This document shows, one piece after another, positions 9,611-18,426 of a stretch of 64,000 nucleotides of DNA (its first letter is position 1; every line of letters starts with the position of its first letter). Under the pieces are notes generated by a model. The model did not search any database. It was not told where the DNA came from and was given only the letters and a program-made list of their open reading frames with translations. The stretch covers positions 102,828 through 166,827 of the forward strand of contig CAKOQV010000001.1 in NCBI GenBank assembly GCA_934101345.1, in the 5' to 3' direction. Position numbers and translations under genes: made by a program. This stretch comes from an uncultured Bacilli bacterium. Its GTDB lineage: Bacteria > Bacillota_I > Bacilli_A > RF39 > UBA660.

Positions 9611-11260
9611 TTGAGTAAAATAAAATTATTTTCACTAGGTGGACTAGATGAAAATGGTAAAAATATGTTTGTTATTGAAGTGGATAAAGAAATATTTGTA
9701 TTTGAAGCTGGTCTTAAATATGCTGATGAGTTTACTTTAGGAATAGATTATATAATACCAAATATAAGTTATTTAAAAGAAAATAAAAAAAGAATAAAAG
9801 GAATATTTTTAACACATGGACATGAAGAAAATATTGGAGCATTACCTGATTTAATGCCTGATTTAGAGGGTGTACCAGTATTTGCTTCAAAGTATACTTT
9901 AGATATCGTAAAAAATGAGTTTGAAACATATAAGATAGATACTAGTAGTCTAAAAGAGATTAAAGCTAATATACCATTAAATGTAGGAAAGATAAAAGTA
10001 TTTCCTATAAATTTATCGCATTCAACTCCTGATAACTTTGGATATGCTATATATACAAAAGATGGAGTAATATTTTATGCATCAGATTTTGTTGTAGATC
10101 CATTAATGAAAGGAGCATATAAAACTGATATTGGAAAACTTGCTTATATAGGAAAACAAAATGTATTATGTTTACTTACAGAATCAAATTATGCTAGTAT
10201 TGAGGGATTTACGTCTCCAAGACATAGAATAGCGGGCTTAATAAAAGAAACACTTAATACTACCGATGGTAGAATAATTTTTAATGTTTTGGATTCACAT
10301 TTATATCGTATACAGGAATTATTTAGTGAGCTAGAAAAAACTGATCGTAAGGTTGTTATTATGGGTAAAAGACTAAAAGCTATAATTGATTCTGCGATTG
10401 AAAATCATTATTTAAATGTTAATAAAAAGATAATTGGTGATTTATCTAATATAAATGATAAGAATGTTGTAATATTAAATGCTAATGAAAGAGAAAAACC
10501 TTACTATAATATAATGAAAATAGTAAATGGATATGATAAGTTTATTAAATTAACGGAAGAAGATACTATATTTTTGGCTACACCTATTTTTGAAAGTAGA
10601 GAAAAAACGTTTTATCATTTGTTAGATGAAATATCAAAGATAGGTTCTAAAGTTGTAACATTATCTTCACACAAATATTTGTCACATCATGCTTCTAAAG
10701 AGGATTTAATGATTATGATAAACTTAATGAATCCTAAATATTATTTTCCAATAAGAGGAGAATATAAGGATCAAGTATTAAATGCTGAAATAGGAGAGTT
10801 ATCAGGAATACCTAAAGAAAATATCTTATTAAAAGAAAATGGAGATGTTGTTTCAATAGAAAATGGTGTTTTAAAGGATAACTTTGAGAAAGTACCATCA
10901 GGTTCTGTTTTAATAGATGGTAATTCATCTGATGATATAGGGGAAATGGTCTTGAGAGATCGTGAGATACTTTCTGATAATGGTATTATGATTATTTCGG
11001 TTACTTTAAATAAACAAACTAAAGAGATAATATCAGGACCAGAAGTACTTACTAGAGGTTTTGTCTATGTAAGAGACTCCTACGAATTAATAAAAGAAAT
11101 AAAAAGAATATCTACTGAAATAATATTATTAAATACTAGTAGTTCAAAGTATATAGAGTATAATAAAGTTAAGAATTCTATTAGAGATGAATTATCTAGA
11201 TATTTAATTAAAGAAACTGGTAATAAACCAATGATTATTACAGTTATGCAAGAAATATAG
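9611..11260 (+). CDS. RNase J-family protein with degenerate metal site (RNase J2-like)
   Basis: A beta-lactamase/beta-CASP protein of 549 residues, the usual RNase J length. RNase J enzymes degrade and mature mRNA and rRNA. The family layout is clear: GGLDENGKNMF at the start, a THGHEENIGALP loop, SHSTPDNFG, ASDF, a HHAS beta-CASP segment and PIRGEY. Key metal ligands are changed. The usual HxHxDH is H69-x-H71-x-E73-N74, and the His of the usual HGEY is Arg. This suggests a weakly active or structural subunit, like RNase J2 of Bacillus, which partners an active J1; no J1 gene is in the window. Translation starts at TTG with an AAAGGAG site. Confidence 0.8.
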   Translation: MSKIKLFSLGGLDENGKNMFVIEVDKEIFVFEAGLKYADEFTLGIDYIIPNISYLKENKKRIKGIFLTHGHEENIGALPDLMPDLEGVPVFASKYTLDIVKNEFETYKIDTSSLKEIKANIPLNVGKIKVFPINLSHSTPDNFGYAIYTKDGVIFYASDFVVDPLMKGAYKTDIGKLAYIGKQNVLCLLTESNYASIEGFTSPRHRIAGLIKETLNTTDGRIIFNVLDSHLYRIQELFSELEKTDRKVVIMGKRLKAIIDSAIENHYLNVNKKIIGDLSNINDKNVVILNANEREKPYYNIMKIVNGYDKFIKLTEEDTIFLATPIFESREKTFYHLLDEISKIGSKVVTLSSHKYLSHHASKEDLMIMINLMNPKYYFPIRGEYKDQVLNAEIGELSGIPKENILLKENGDVVSIENGVLKDNFEKVPSGSVLIDGNSSDDIGEMVLRDREILSDNGIMIISVTLNKQTKEIISGPEVLTRGFVYVRDSYELIKEIKRISTEIILLNTSSSKYIEYNKVKNSIRDELSRYLIKETGNKPMIITVMQEI

Positions 11261-11280
11261 TCAAAAGCTATATTTTTTTT
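11253..11280 (+). terminator. Terminator after the RNase J-like gene
   Basis: AAATATAG (11253-11260) pairs with CTATATTT (11268-11275), followed by T residues. The left arm overlaps the stop codon. Confidence 0.75.
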
Positions 11281-11346
11281 CTTTAAAATAATAAAAAAGT
11301 ATTTCATTTTATTATATTTTTTGTTATAATGTAAAAGAGGTATGAT

Positions 11347-11988
11347 ATGAAAAAAGTATTAATACTATGTGTATTATTGATATTATGCATTGGTTGTACT
11401 AGAATAGATAATATTAAAGATTACAAGGTAGTAATTGATAATGTAATAGAAAGAAATAATATAGATACTAATACTGCTTCAATGGGATATAAATATTATC
11501 TTCCTATTGGAGTTAGAAAGGTATATGATAAAGATTACAATCAGAAATTTAGATATGAAGATGTAGATATATATTTATATGTGGATGCTGTTAGTTATTA
11601 TTATCATAATACTTTGAACTTTAATGAAGATAAGAAGGATAATGACTTCTATTATAAAATAGTTAATAGTGATAAAATTGGATATGTGATTGTAACAAAA
11701 AATGCAGATGATTACTTTGTTAAGATAGTATATAATTATGCAAAGATTGAATCACATGTTCCTAAAGAGAAGTTAAATGAAGTAATAGCAAATAGTATGA
11801 TTATATTAAATAGTATTAATTATAATGATAATTTAATAAAGAAAATTCTTGAGGATGAATATTATTCAAGTACTGCTGAAGAGTATAAGATAAAAAAACC
11901 AGATAATACGACGAGTAAATTCTCAGAATATTTGAGTGAATATGTAGTAGATGAGGAAACCACAGTTCCTGATTTACCTGAATATTAA
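11347..11988 (+). CDS. Lipoprotein of unknown function
   Basis: A 213-residue protein with a lipoprotein signal peptide: two N-terminal Lys, a hydrophobic run, and a lipobox ending Cys-Ile-Gly-Cys at residues 14-17, so Cys17 should be lipidated on the outer face of the membrane. The mature part is Tyr/Asp/Asn-rich with no recognised domain. The tail from about residue 170 is acidic and Ser/Thr-rich. A TATAAT-like -10 at 11325-11330 gives it its own possible promoter. It is followed closely by the acidic protein at 12006. Confidence 0.75.
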   Translation: MKKVLILCVLLILCIGCTRIDNIKDYKVVIDNVIERNNIDTNTASMGYKYYLPIGVRKVYDKDYNQKFRYEDVDIYLYVDAVSYYYHNTLNFNEDKKDNDFYYKIVNSDKIGYVIVTKNADDYFVKIVYNYAKIESHVPKEKLNEVIANSMIILNSINYNDNLIKKILEDEYYSSTAEEYKIKKPDNTTSKFSEYLSEYVVDEETTVPDLPEY

Positions 11989-12005
11989 CAAAGGGAGATA
12001 TGACT

Positions 12006-13064
12006 ATGAAATTTATTGATAAATTAAAAGATTTATTCACTGATGAAGAAGAAGTGGTAGAAACTAGTGAAATAGAATTAGAGAAGGAAGAAAAAGAAGA
12101 AGAACATAAGCTTCCTACTTTTATGAGAAATAAAATTGAACAAGAGGAAAAGAGAGAAGAAATAAGAAAACAAAGAGAAGAAACACCGAAGGAAGATATA
12201 ATTAGTGATAGAGAAATTGTTAAAACTAGGAGTAATAGTTTTTCATTTCCTATTGATATTGATGATGAACAAACTCCAAGAACATTTGTAAATACATCTT
12301 CAAGTAATTATAATACTTATGGTGGTAATAAGAATGTTTTAGAAAAAGAGAAAAAAGTATCAGAGTTATATGCTAAGAAAGAGGAACCTAAGCCAAGAAA
12401 GTTTAAACCTACTCCTGTTATTTCTCCTGTATATGGTGTTCTTGATAAGAACTATACTAAAGATGAAGTTAAAGTACAAGATGAGGATTCTTATGAAATA
12501 AAAAGACCTTCTAGAAAAGTTGATTTTGAAACAGTAAGAAATAAGGCTTTTGGTAGTTTAACTGATGATATAAGAAATAATTTGTGTGAAAACTGTGAAT
12601 TATATAAAGAAGTAAAAATAACTAAAAATGCTGATAAGGCATTACTTAATGATGATAATCTTTTATCTGATATGACAAGAGATGATGTTAAAGATGTAAC
12701 TTTAGAGGAAGCTGAAGATAATTATTTTGATTTTGGGGTAGATTATGAAATACCTAAAAAAGAAGAAAGACCTAATGTAGTTATTAATGCTGAAGAAGTT
12801 GAAGTTAAAGATAGTGATGTTAAAATAGTAAATCATAATGAACTTGAGAGTACTGCGGAGAAAATAGAAGTAAAGGAGGAAACACCAAAAAGAACAACTA
12901 GAGTAGCTCCTAAAAAAGAATTAGATGATACAAAAGAATTTGAAAAAATATCTCCAGAAGAAAAGACAATAGATGAAGTTCTTAATAATAATAAAGATGT
13001 AAGTACTGATGCTGATAATGATATATTTAATTTAATTGATTCAATGTACGAAGGAGATGAGTAA
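12006..13064 (+). CDS. Acidic, largely disordered protein with a conserved Pro-rich block
   Basis: A protein of 352 residues, rich in Glu, Lys and Asp, without signal peptide or membrane helix. The N-terminus (MKFIDKLKDLFTDEEE) could form an amphipathic helix. Coiled-coil-prone stretches cover residues about 20-60. Around residues 133-150 a distinctive block, KFKPTPVISPVYGVLDKNY, stands out as a likely folded or binding motif. An ATG at 12000 is only 2 nt from the AAGGGAG site, so the ATG at 12006 is preferred. It shares an operon with DUF948 and YtxH proteins, which hints at an envelope or division role. No function is assigned. Confidence 0.7.
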   Translation: MKFIDKLKDLFTDEEEVVETSEIELEKEEKEEEHKLPTFMRNKIEQEEKREEIRKQREETPKEDIISDREIVKTRSNSFSFPIDIDDEQTPRTFVNTSSSNYNTYGGNKNVLEKEKKVSELYAKKEEPKPRKFKPTPVISPVYGVLDKNYTKDEVKVQDEDSYEIKRPSRKVDFETVRNKAFGSLTDDIRNNLCENCELYKEVKITKNADKALLNDDNLLSDMTRDDVKDVTLEEAEDNYFDFGVDYEIPKKEERPNVVINAEEVEVKDSDVKIVNHNELESTAEKIEVKEETPKRTTRVAPKKELDDTKEFEKISPEEKTIDEVLNNNKDVSTDADNDIFNLIDSMYEGDE

Positions 13065-13066
13065 TT

Positions 13067-13333
13067 GTGACTGCAAATGAAGTTTTACCAGTGATTTTGT
13101 ATATATTGGGTGCTATTTTATTAGTAGCTTTAATAGTATTAACTGTAAAGTTAACAATAACTGTACATAAAATAGATAAAGTTGTTGATAATATTACTGA
13201 GAAAGTTACTGCTTTAGATGGAGTTTTTTCTGTTGTAAATGCAGTAAGTAATAAATTTACATTTATAACTGATAAAGTAGTTAACATAATTTATTCATTA
13301 ATTGAAAAAATAACTAAAAGAAAGGAAGATTGA
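13067..13333 (+). CDS. DUF948-like small membrane protein
   Basis: An 88-residue protein. One long hydrophobic helix (residues about 9-30) is followed by an amphipathic region with valine-rich heptad spacing (VHKIDKVVDNITEKV), typical of DUF948 proteins. It starts at GTG, 2 bp after the stop of the acidic protein, and the YtxH-like gene begins 3 bp after its stop. DUF948 and YtxH proteins are frequent neighbours in Bacillota; their biochemical role is unknown. Confidence 0.65.
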   Translation: MTANEVLPVILYILGAILLVALIVLTVKLTITVHKIDKVVDNITEKVTALDGVFSVVNAVSNKFTFITDKVVNIIYSLIEKITKRKED

Positions 13334-13336
13334 AGA

Positions 13337-13738
13337 ATGAGTAAAAAAGGAATTGGAAAGTTTGCTTTAGGTGCAGGAATTGGTGCTGGTTTGGCTTTAT
13401 TATTTGCTCCTAAAAAAGGAAGTGACTTAAGACGTGATATTAAAAGAAAGTTTGATGATTTTATGAGAGATGTAGATAAAATTGAAGTAGAAGACATTAA
13501 AGAAAGTTTTACTAAAAAAGTGGATGAAATAAAAAAAGAATTAAATGATTTAGATAAGGAAAAAGTAGAAAAAATAGCTAAGAAAAAAGCTAAAGAATTA
13601 CAGAGAAAAGCTGAAGATTTAGTTGATTTAGCTAAAGAAAAGGGTACACCAGTACTTGAAGGAATTGCTGATGATTTAAAACATAAAGTAATTTGTGTAT
13701 GTACTGAAGTAATTAATAAATTAGAAAAAGGAGAATAG
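13337..13738 (+). CDS. YtxH-like protein
   Basis: A 133-residue protein with a glycine/alanine-rich N-terminal membrane segment ending in a Pro-Lys-Lys-Gly turn (ALLFAPKKGSDLRRDIK), the mark of YtxH-domain proteins, followed by a highly charged helical tail. In Bacillus the family is linked with general stress. The gene follows the DUF948 gene by 3 bp. A hairpin with a T-rich right arm overlaps its stop codon. Confidence 0.75.
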   Translation: MSKKGIGKFALGAGIGAGLALLFAPKKGSDLRRDIKRKFDDFMRDVDKIEVEDIKESFTKKVDEIKKELNDLDKEKVEKIAKKKAKELQRKAEDLVDLAKEKGTPVLEGIADDLKHKVICVCTEVINKLEKGE

Positions 13739-13776
13739 TCAGAAGTGATTATTCTTTTTCTAGAAAGGATGATAAA

Positions 13777-14523
13777 ATGAAAGTGTTAATAACTGGTGCT
13801 TCTTCGGGAATGGGCCGTGATATGGCTAGATATTTAAGTACATATAATTTTGATTTGTTTCTGGTAGCTAAAGATAGAAAAGTATTAGATAAGGAATTTA
13901 GAGATTATAAAAATAATATTAAGACTTATGGTTATGATTTATCTAAGGAAGAAGAATGTATAAAATTATATAAAGAAATAAGAAATGAAAATATTGATAT
14001 ATTAATAAATAATGCTGGATTTGGTGATGCTGGTAATTTTAGTGAAACTAATTTAGATAAAGAAATGAATATGATTGATTTAAATATAAAAGCTTATCAT
14101 ATCCTTACTAAATTATTTTTAAGAGATTTTGTTAAGAGAGATTATGGTAGAATATTAAATGTTGCTTCGATGGCAGGTTTTATGCCTGGACCGTATATGG
14201 CTACTTATTATGCCACTAAAAACTATGTAGTAAGTTTATCGTTAGCTATATATGAGGAACTTAAAAAAGACAAATCAAATGTAGGAATATCTGTTTTTTG
14301 TCCTGGACCAGTAAAAACAAACTTTAATAATGTTGCTAATGTTAAATTTAATATTTCTTCACTTACTAGTGAATATGCTAGTAGATATGCTATAGATAAT
14401 ATGTTTAAAAATAAGCTGATTATAATACCTCCTAATATGAAATTTAATTATTTACTTGTTAAAGTAATGCCTAAAAAGTTTGTATTAGCAATAAATAGTT
14501 TAATAGAGGAAAGAGATTCTTAA
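13777..14523 (+). CDS. Short-chain dehydrogenase/reductase
   Basis: A cytoplasmic NAD(P)-dependent oxidoreductase of 248 residues. Visible features are the N-terminal GASSGMG cofactor motif (residues 7-13), NNAG near residue 83, catalytic Ser in NVASMAG and the YxxxK pair in YYATK, then PGPVKTNF. This is the classical SDR core at the usual length. The substrate is unknown. It lies between the ytxH-like gene and whiA. Confidence 0.88.
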   Translation: MKVLITGASSGMGRDMARYLSTYNFDLFLVAKDRKVLDKEFRDYKNNIKTYGYDLSKEEECIKLYKEIRNENIDILINNAGFGDAGNFSETNLDKEMNMIDLNIKAYHILTKLFLRDFVKRDYGRILNVASMAGFMPGPYMATYYATKNYVVSLSLAIYEELKKDKSNVGISVFCPGPVKTNFNNVANVKFNISSLTSEYASRYAIDNMFKNKLIIIPPNMKFNYLLVKVMPKKFVLAINSLIEERDS

Positions 14524-14580
14524 TAATTTCTTTCTTTTTTTCTTAAAATATTATATAATTAGTAGGAAAGAAGGGATACT

Positions 14581-15525
14581 ATGAGTTTTACTAGTACAGT
14601 AAAGGATGAAGTTACAAGACTTGATACTACGAGATTAGAGGATATATCTGAGTTATCTGCAATATTTAGAATAACTGCTAATATAGATGATAGTATTGTT
14701 TTATCTTTAGAAAATAATGCGGTAGCAAGAAGATGTTTTAAATTAATTAAAAATATATATAATATAACGCCTAGTATTACAGTTAGAAATAAAAAATTGG
14801 GTAAGGGATTTACTTATATATTAACAATTAATAATAATGTTAGTGAATTACTTGAGGATTTATCAATTTTAGATAATAATAAATATTTATCAGTACCTAA
14901 AGAATACATAGTATCCGATGAAGATAGTTTAAGAGCCTATTTACGAGGAGTATTTTTAGTATCTGGTTCTGTAAATGATCCTAAAACATCTAGATATCAC
15001 TTAGAATTTGTATTGGATACTAAAGATTATTCTGAATTTATAAATAAATTATTAAATAGTTATGATCTTAATAGTAAGGTAATAAAAAGAGAAAGAAACT
15101 ATACTGTTTATATAAAGGAAGCTGAAAAAATAAGTGATTTTTTAAGAGTAATAAAAGCTTTTTCTGCTGTTATGTATTTTGAAGATATAAGAATATATCG
15201 CGACCATAAAAATATGACTAATCGTCTTAATAATTGTGAACAGGCTAATATAGATAAAATATTTTTAACTGCTTCAAATCAGGTTAAAGATATTGAAAAA
15301 TTATATGAGTTAGATATGGTAGATACTTTAGATGATAAATTAAAAGAAGTAATAGAATATCGTATGAAATATAAGGAAAGCTCGCTAAGTGAACTTGCTA
15401 ATATTATTTCTTTAGAGACGGGTGTAGAAATAACAAAATCAGGATTAAATCATAGATTTAGAAAAATTAAAGAAATATTAGAAAAATATTTGAAAGAAAA
15501 AGAAGAAAAAAATGTCGAAAAGTAG
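14581..15525 (+). CDS. whiA: Sporulation-type/cell-division regulator WhiA
   Basis: A DNA-binding protein of 314 residues. The N-terminal two thirds are the LAGLIDADG-derived fold, with the AYLRGVFLVSGSVNDPKTSRYHLE segment split over residues about 119-141. The C-terminal third is the WhiA helix-turn-helix (SLSELANIISLETGVEITKSGLNHR). WhiA is near-universal in Gram-positives and influences division, chromosome segregation and, in actinomycetes, sporulation. Here it is the last gene of its operon and not beside rapZ/yvcK as in Bacillus. Its stop codon is directly followed by the promoter of an RNA gene. Confidence 0.93.
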   Translation: MSFTSTVKDEVTRLDTTRLEDISELSAIFRITANIDDSIVLSLENNAVARRCFKLIKNIYNITPSITVRNKKLGKGFTYILTINNNVSELLEDLSILDNNKYLSVPKEYIVSDEDSLRAYLRGVFLVSGSVNDPKTSRYHLEFVLDTKDYSEFINKLLNSYDLNSKVIKRERNYTVYIKEAEKISDFLRVIKAFSAVMYFEDIRIYRDHKNMTNRLNNCEQANIDKIFLTASNQVKDIEKLYELDMVDTLDDKLKEVIEYRMKYKESSLSELANIISLETGVEITKSGLNHRFRKIKEILEKYLKEKEEKNVEK

Positions 15526-15554
15526 TTGACAAATACTAAAAAAAATTATATAAT
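15526..15554 (+). promoter_or_regulatory. Strong SigA promoter for the RNA gene
   Basis: Perfect consensus TTGACA (15526-15531) and TATAAT (15549-15554) with 17 bp between. No ORF of note follows. Confidence 0.85.
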
Positions 15555-15560
15555 TATGTT

Positions 15561-15838
15561 GTCTAATAGATAAGCGTGATAGCACTATGATAAATACTAT
15601 AACGAAGTTTGTTTGGTATTGACTAAATAGAAGTATTATTTGGTTGTTAGTGTATGGCGTATTTAATGGGTGTTAAAGTAGAGACTTTAATTTCTTATCT
15701 TACTATTAGATATGCATATATGTATGAGAGAAGTAACTCATTAGATAAGAGGTTGGTTGTATTAACTGACATTAATATGATTTAACTATTCGTAAACTTG
15801 AGAATGTACTATTTGTCAGATAGTATGTTCTTTTCTTT
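15561..15838 (+). ncRNA. Unidentified structured RNA of about 278 nt
   Basis: A consensus promoter ends at 15554 and a strong terminator lies at 15802-15839, with no convincing ORF between. The 5' end pairs over a distance: 15562-15569 with 15703-15710 (8 bp), continued by 15570-15574 with 15694-15698. Inside is a perfect 7-bp hairpin (15673-15679/15684-15690, loop AGAG). CTTATCT at 15694-15700 can alternatively pair with AGATAAG at 15743-15749, so two exclusive folds are possible. I do not see the conserved cores of RNase P RNA, tmRNA or SRP RNA. A divergent 6S-like RNA or a new family are possibilities. Confidence 0.6.
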
Positions 15839-15839
15839 T
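15802..15839 (+). terminator. Terminator of the RNA gene
   Basis: Eleven pairs between 15802-15812 and 15820-15830 with a 7-nt loop, then TTTTCTTTT. Confidence 0.85.
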
Positions 15840-15880
15840 ACTATAAATTATGCTATACTATTTGCGAAAGAAGTGATACT

Positions 15881-18052
15881 ATGAAAGAACTATTAAGTCC
15901 TGCGGGAAATATGAAGTGTCTAAAAGCTGCTATTCATAATGGAGCGGATGCTATCTATCTAGGAGGTAAATCTTTTGGAGCCCGTGCCTTTGCGGGTAAT
16001 TTTACTAATGAAGAGTTAAAAGAAGCTGTTTGTTATTCTCACTTATATGGTGTAAAAATATATGTAACAGTAAATACCATTATCTATAATAATGAGGTAA
16101 AAGATTTCCTAGAATATATAAAATATCTATATCAAATAGGCATAGATGCTTTAATAATGCAAGATATAGGTATGATATCCTTAGTAAGGAAAATGTTTCC
16201 TAATATAGAAGTTCATGCTTCAACACAGTGTCATAACCACAATGATGAAGGTATTAAATTGTTAAAAGAACTTGGAGTAACAAGAGTAGTACTTGATAGA
16301 GAAATGTCACTAAAAGAAATAGAGAACATAAGTGTAGATATCGAAAAAGAAGTATTTATACATGGAGCTTTATGTAATTCATATTCTGGCTGCTGTTTAT
16401 TTAGTTTTATGAATGGTGGAAGAAGTGGTAATAGAGGGGAATGTACACAAGTTTGTAGACTACCATTTAAATTAATAAAAAATGGTAAATGCATAGATAC
16501 TCCAAATAAATACTTACTTAGTACTAAAGAATTAAATACCTTTAACAATTTTGATAAATTACTAGATTCAGATATTATAAGTTTCAAAATAGAGGGAAGA
16601 ATGAAGTCACCAAGTTATGTTGGCTATGTAACAAGACTATATCGTAAATTAATAGATAATCATGCTAATAAAGTAACTAGTGAAGAAGAAAATAATCTAA
16701 AAATACTATTCAATAGAGATTTTACCAGTGGTTATTTATTTAATGATAAAGTAATGAATACTAGTACTTCCAACCATCAGGGATTAGAAATAGGAAAAGT
16801 ACTCGAAGTAACTCCTAAAAAGATAAAAGTTAAATTAATAAATAACTTATATCAAGAAGATGGTATTAGGTTTAAAAATAGTAACTTAGGTATGATAGCC
16901 AATTTCATATATAATGAAAAAGGCCTACTTATAAATACTGCTAATAAAGGAGATATAATCTATCTAGATAATAAAATAAATTTAAAAGAAAAAGATATAC
17001 TTATTAAAACTTCTAGTGGGCATCTAGATGAAGAAATCCTATCTACAAGTGAAAAGAAAATAATTATAACTATTGATGTATCACAAAAAAATGATTATCT
17101 AGAAATAACATTTAAAGATAGTAATGGTAATAAGGTTAGTGATAGAGTAAAAGTAGAAGTACCACAGAAAAGACCTACAACTTGTGAAGAAATAGAAGAA
17201 AAACTAACTAAACTAGGAAATACTCCATTTATATGTAGTAAGATAAACATAAATATAAATAAAGATATCTTTGTTAATATGAAAGATTTAAATAATATAA
17301 GAAGATTACTTTCAGATAAACTAATAGAAGCAAGAACTAGTATTAAGAGAGATATTATCATTAATGGATATCCATTAGATTATAAAGAAGAAACAAACTA
17401 CCATAACGAAATATCCGTTCTTGCCAGAAATAAAGACCAAGTAGAAGCTTCTCTTACTATGAATGTTGATAGAATATACCTGAATAGTGATTTATATGAA
17501 GAATATAGTGGTAACGATAAAGTATACCTAAGACTAGAAAGAGTAAATAGTACTTATGACTATACTAGTAATAATATCCTTGCTACTGAATTGGGAGCTA
17601 TAAATAAGTATAAAAATAGTAATTTAATTAGTGATTACTATTTAAATGTAGTAAATAACTATAGTATTAAGTTTTTACTTGATAATGGTGTTAAAAGAGT
17701 AACATTATCCCCAGAAATAAATTATAACTATCTAGATGATTACATCAAAGATAAAGTAGAAATTATTATCTATGGTACTATTGAAAATATGCTTACCAAG
17801 TCCTGTCCAATCAAAGAACTAAAGATGTGTCCATGTAAGAAAGAGGATATTTATTTTCTAGAGGATATAAATAAAAATAGATATAGAATACTTCATAATA
17901 ATTGCTTAACTCATATTATGCACTATAAAAAAATAAATTATATAGACAATATAGACTACTATAAAAATATTGGTATTAGATCATTTAGATTAGAATTACT
18001 TGATGAAAATTATGATGAAGTGATTAAATTAATTAATGAAATAAAGAAATAA
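15881..18052 (+). CDS. U32 peptidase-family protein with DUF3656-like region (RlhA-like)
   Basis: A protein of 723 residues. The N-terminal U32 domain shows LLSPAGNMKCLKAAIHNGAD (residues 4-23), HASTQCHNHN, FIHGALCNSYSGCC and the GECTQVCRLPF cysteine cluster. The remaining part, including a region near residue 440-490 like DUF3656, matches the long U32 proteins such as RlhA. Despite the peptidase name, studied U32 proteins hydroxylate RNA bases using an iron-sulfur cluster (RlhA on 23S rRNA, TrhP on tRNA). RNA modification is therefore the likeliest role, but the substrate is inferred. Its own -10 appears near 15852. A repeat copy follows it. Confidence 0.85.
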   Translation: MKELLSPAGNMKCLKAAIHNGADAIYLGGKSFGARAFAGNFTNEELKEAVCYSHLYGVKIYVTVNTIIYNNEVKDFLEYIKYLYQIGIDALIMQDIGMISLVRKMFPNIEVHASTQCHNHNDEGIKLLKELGVTRVVLDREMSLKEIENISVDIEKEVFIHGALCNSYSGCCLFSFMNGGRSGNRGECTQVCRLPFKLIKNGKCIDTPNKYLLSTKELNTFNNFDKLLDSDIISFKIEGRMKSPSYVGYVTRLYRKLIDNHANKVTSEEENNLKILFNRDFTSGYLFNDKVMNTSTSNHQGLEIGKVLEVTPKKIKVKLINNLYQEDGIRFKNSNLGMIANFIYNEKGLLINTANKGDIIYLDNKINLKEKDILIKTSSGHLDEEILSTSEKKIIITIDVSQKNDYLEITFKDSNGNKVSDRVKVEVPQKRPTTCEEIEEKLTKLGNTPFICSKINININKDIFVNMKDLNNIRRLLSDKLIEARTSIKRDIIINGYPLDYKEETNYHNEISVLARNKDQVEASLTMNVDRIYLNSDLYEEYSGNDKVYLRLERVNSTYDYTSNNILATELGAINKYKNSNLISDYYLNVVNNYSIKFLLDNGVKRVTLSPEINYNYLDDYIKDKVEIIIYGTIENMLTKSCPIKELKMCPCKKEDIYFLEDINKNRYRILHNNCLTHIMHYKKINYIDNIDYYKNIGIRSFRLELLDENYDEVIKLINEIKK

Positions 18053-18071
18053 TATATAAAATATTTATATA

Positions 18072-18148
18072 GTAATAAATGACCAAAAATATTCTTTAGG
18101 GAGACTGTAAGGTTCACTAAAGCCTCTTAAAACTACAGGTTTAAGAGG
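18072..18148 (-). repeat. Double-hairpin repeat, copy 3 (group B, minus orientation)
   Basis: Hairpin 1 has arms CCTCTTAAA (18123-18131) and TTTAAGAGG (18140-18148), a perfect 9-bp stem. Its loop reads CCTGTAGT on the minus strand, identical to loops in copies at 22211 and 45780. Hairpin 2 (18094-18122) is weaker, with CCTTACAGT in its loop, and abuts hairpin 1. The tail upstream matches the group B tail in reverse. Confidence 0.7.
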
Positions 18149-18169
18149 AAAAAAATAATGCAATACCAG

Positions 18170-18198
18170 TTGACAAATCAAATATTTAGTCATATAAT
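18170..18198 (+). promoter_or_regulatory. Promoter for the thrS T-box operon
   Basis: TTGACA (18170-18175) and TATAAT (18193-18198) are spaced by 17 bp, right before the T-box leader. Confidence 0.85.
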
Positions 18199-18204
18199 TA
18201 ATAC

Positions 18205-18405
18205 ATATTCAATGCAATGATGAGGACACGATTATATATATTTTATTCATAGAGAGTTAGTGGCTGGTGTAAACTAATAATAAAAATATATAATTACTAC
18301 CTTAGAGTGAAATGCAAACATTTCCGGTTAATAGCCGTTATCGAAATTAAGACCCAAGAAGGATGGTACCGAGATAGTATTCTCTCCTTTGAAAGGTCTT
18401 TTTTC
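18205..18405 (+). promoter_or_regulatory. T-box riboswitch, threonine-type
   Basis: A leader of about 200 nt before thrS. It shows GATGAGGACACG at the start, AGAGAG at 18251-18256, TGGCTGGTG in the distal part of stem I, and Thr codons ACT/ACC at 18296-18301 in the specifier region. The T-box core AGGATGGTACCGAG lies at 18360-18373. A terminator (AAGACC 18349-18354 with GGTCTT 18395-18400, then Ts) competes with the antiterminator. Uncharged tRNA-Thr should promote read-through into the 82-aa gene and thrS. Confidence 0.9.
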
Positions 18406-18426
18406 ATTAAAGGGAGGTTTTAAAAA

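Noticed and set aside
15561..15838. RNA gene as tmRNA, RNase P RNA or SRP RNA
   Set aside because: The tRNA-like ends with tag peptide, the conserved RNase P core and the SRP helix 8 GGAAG/AGCA motifs are not visible.
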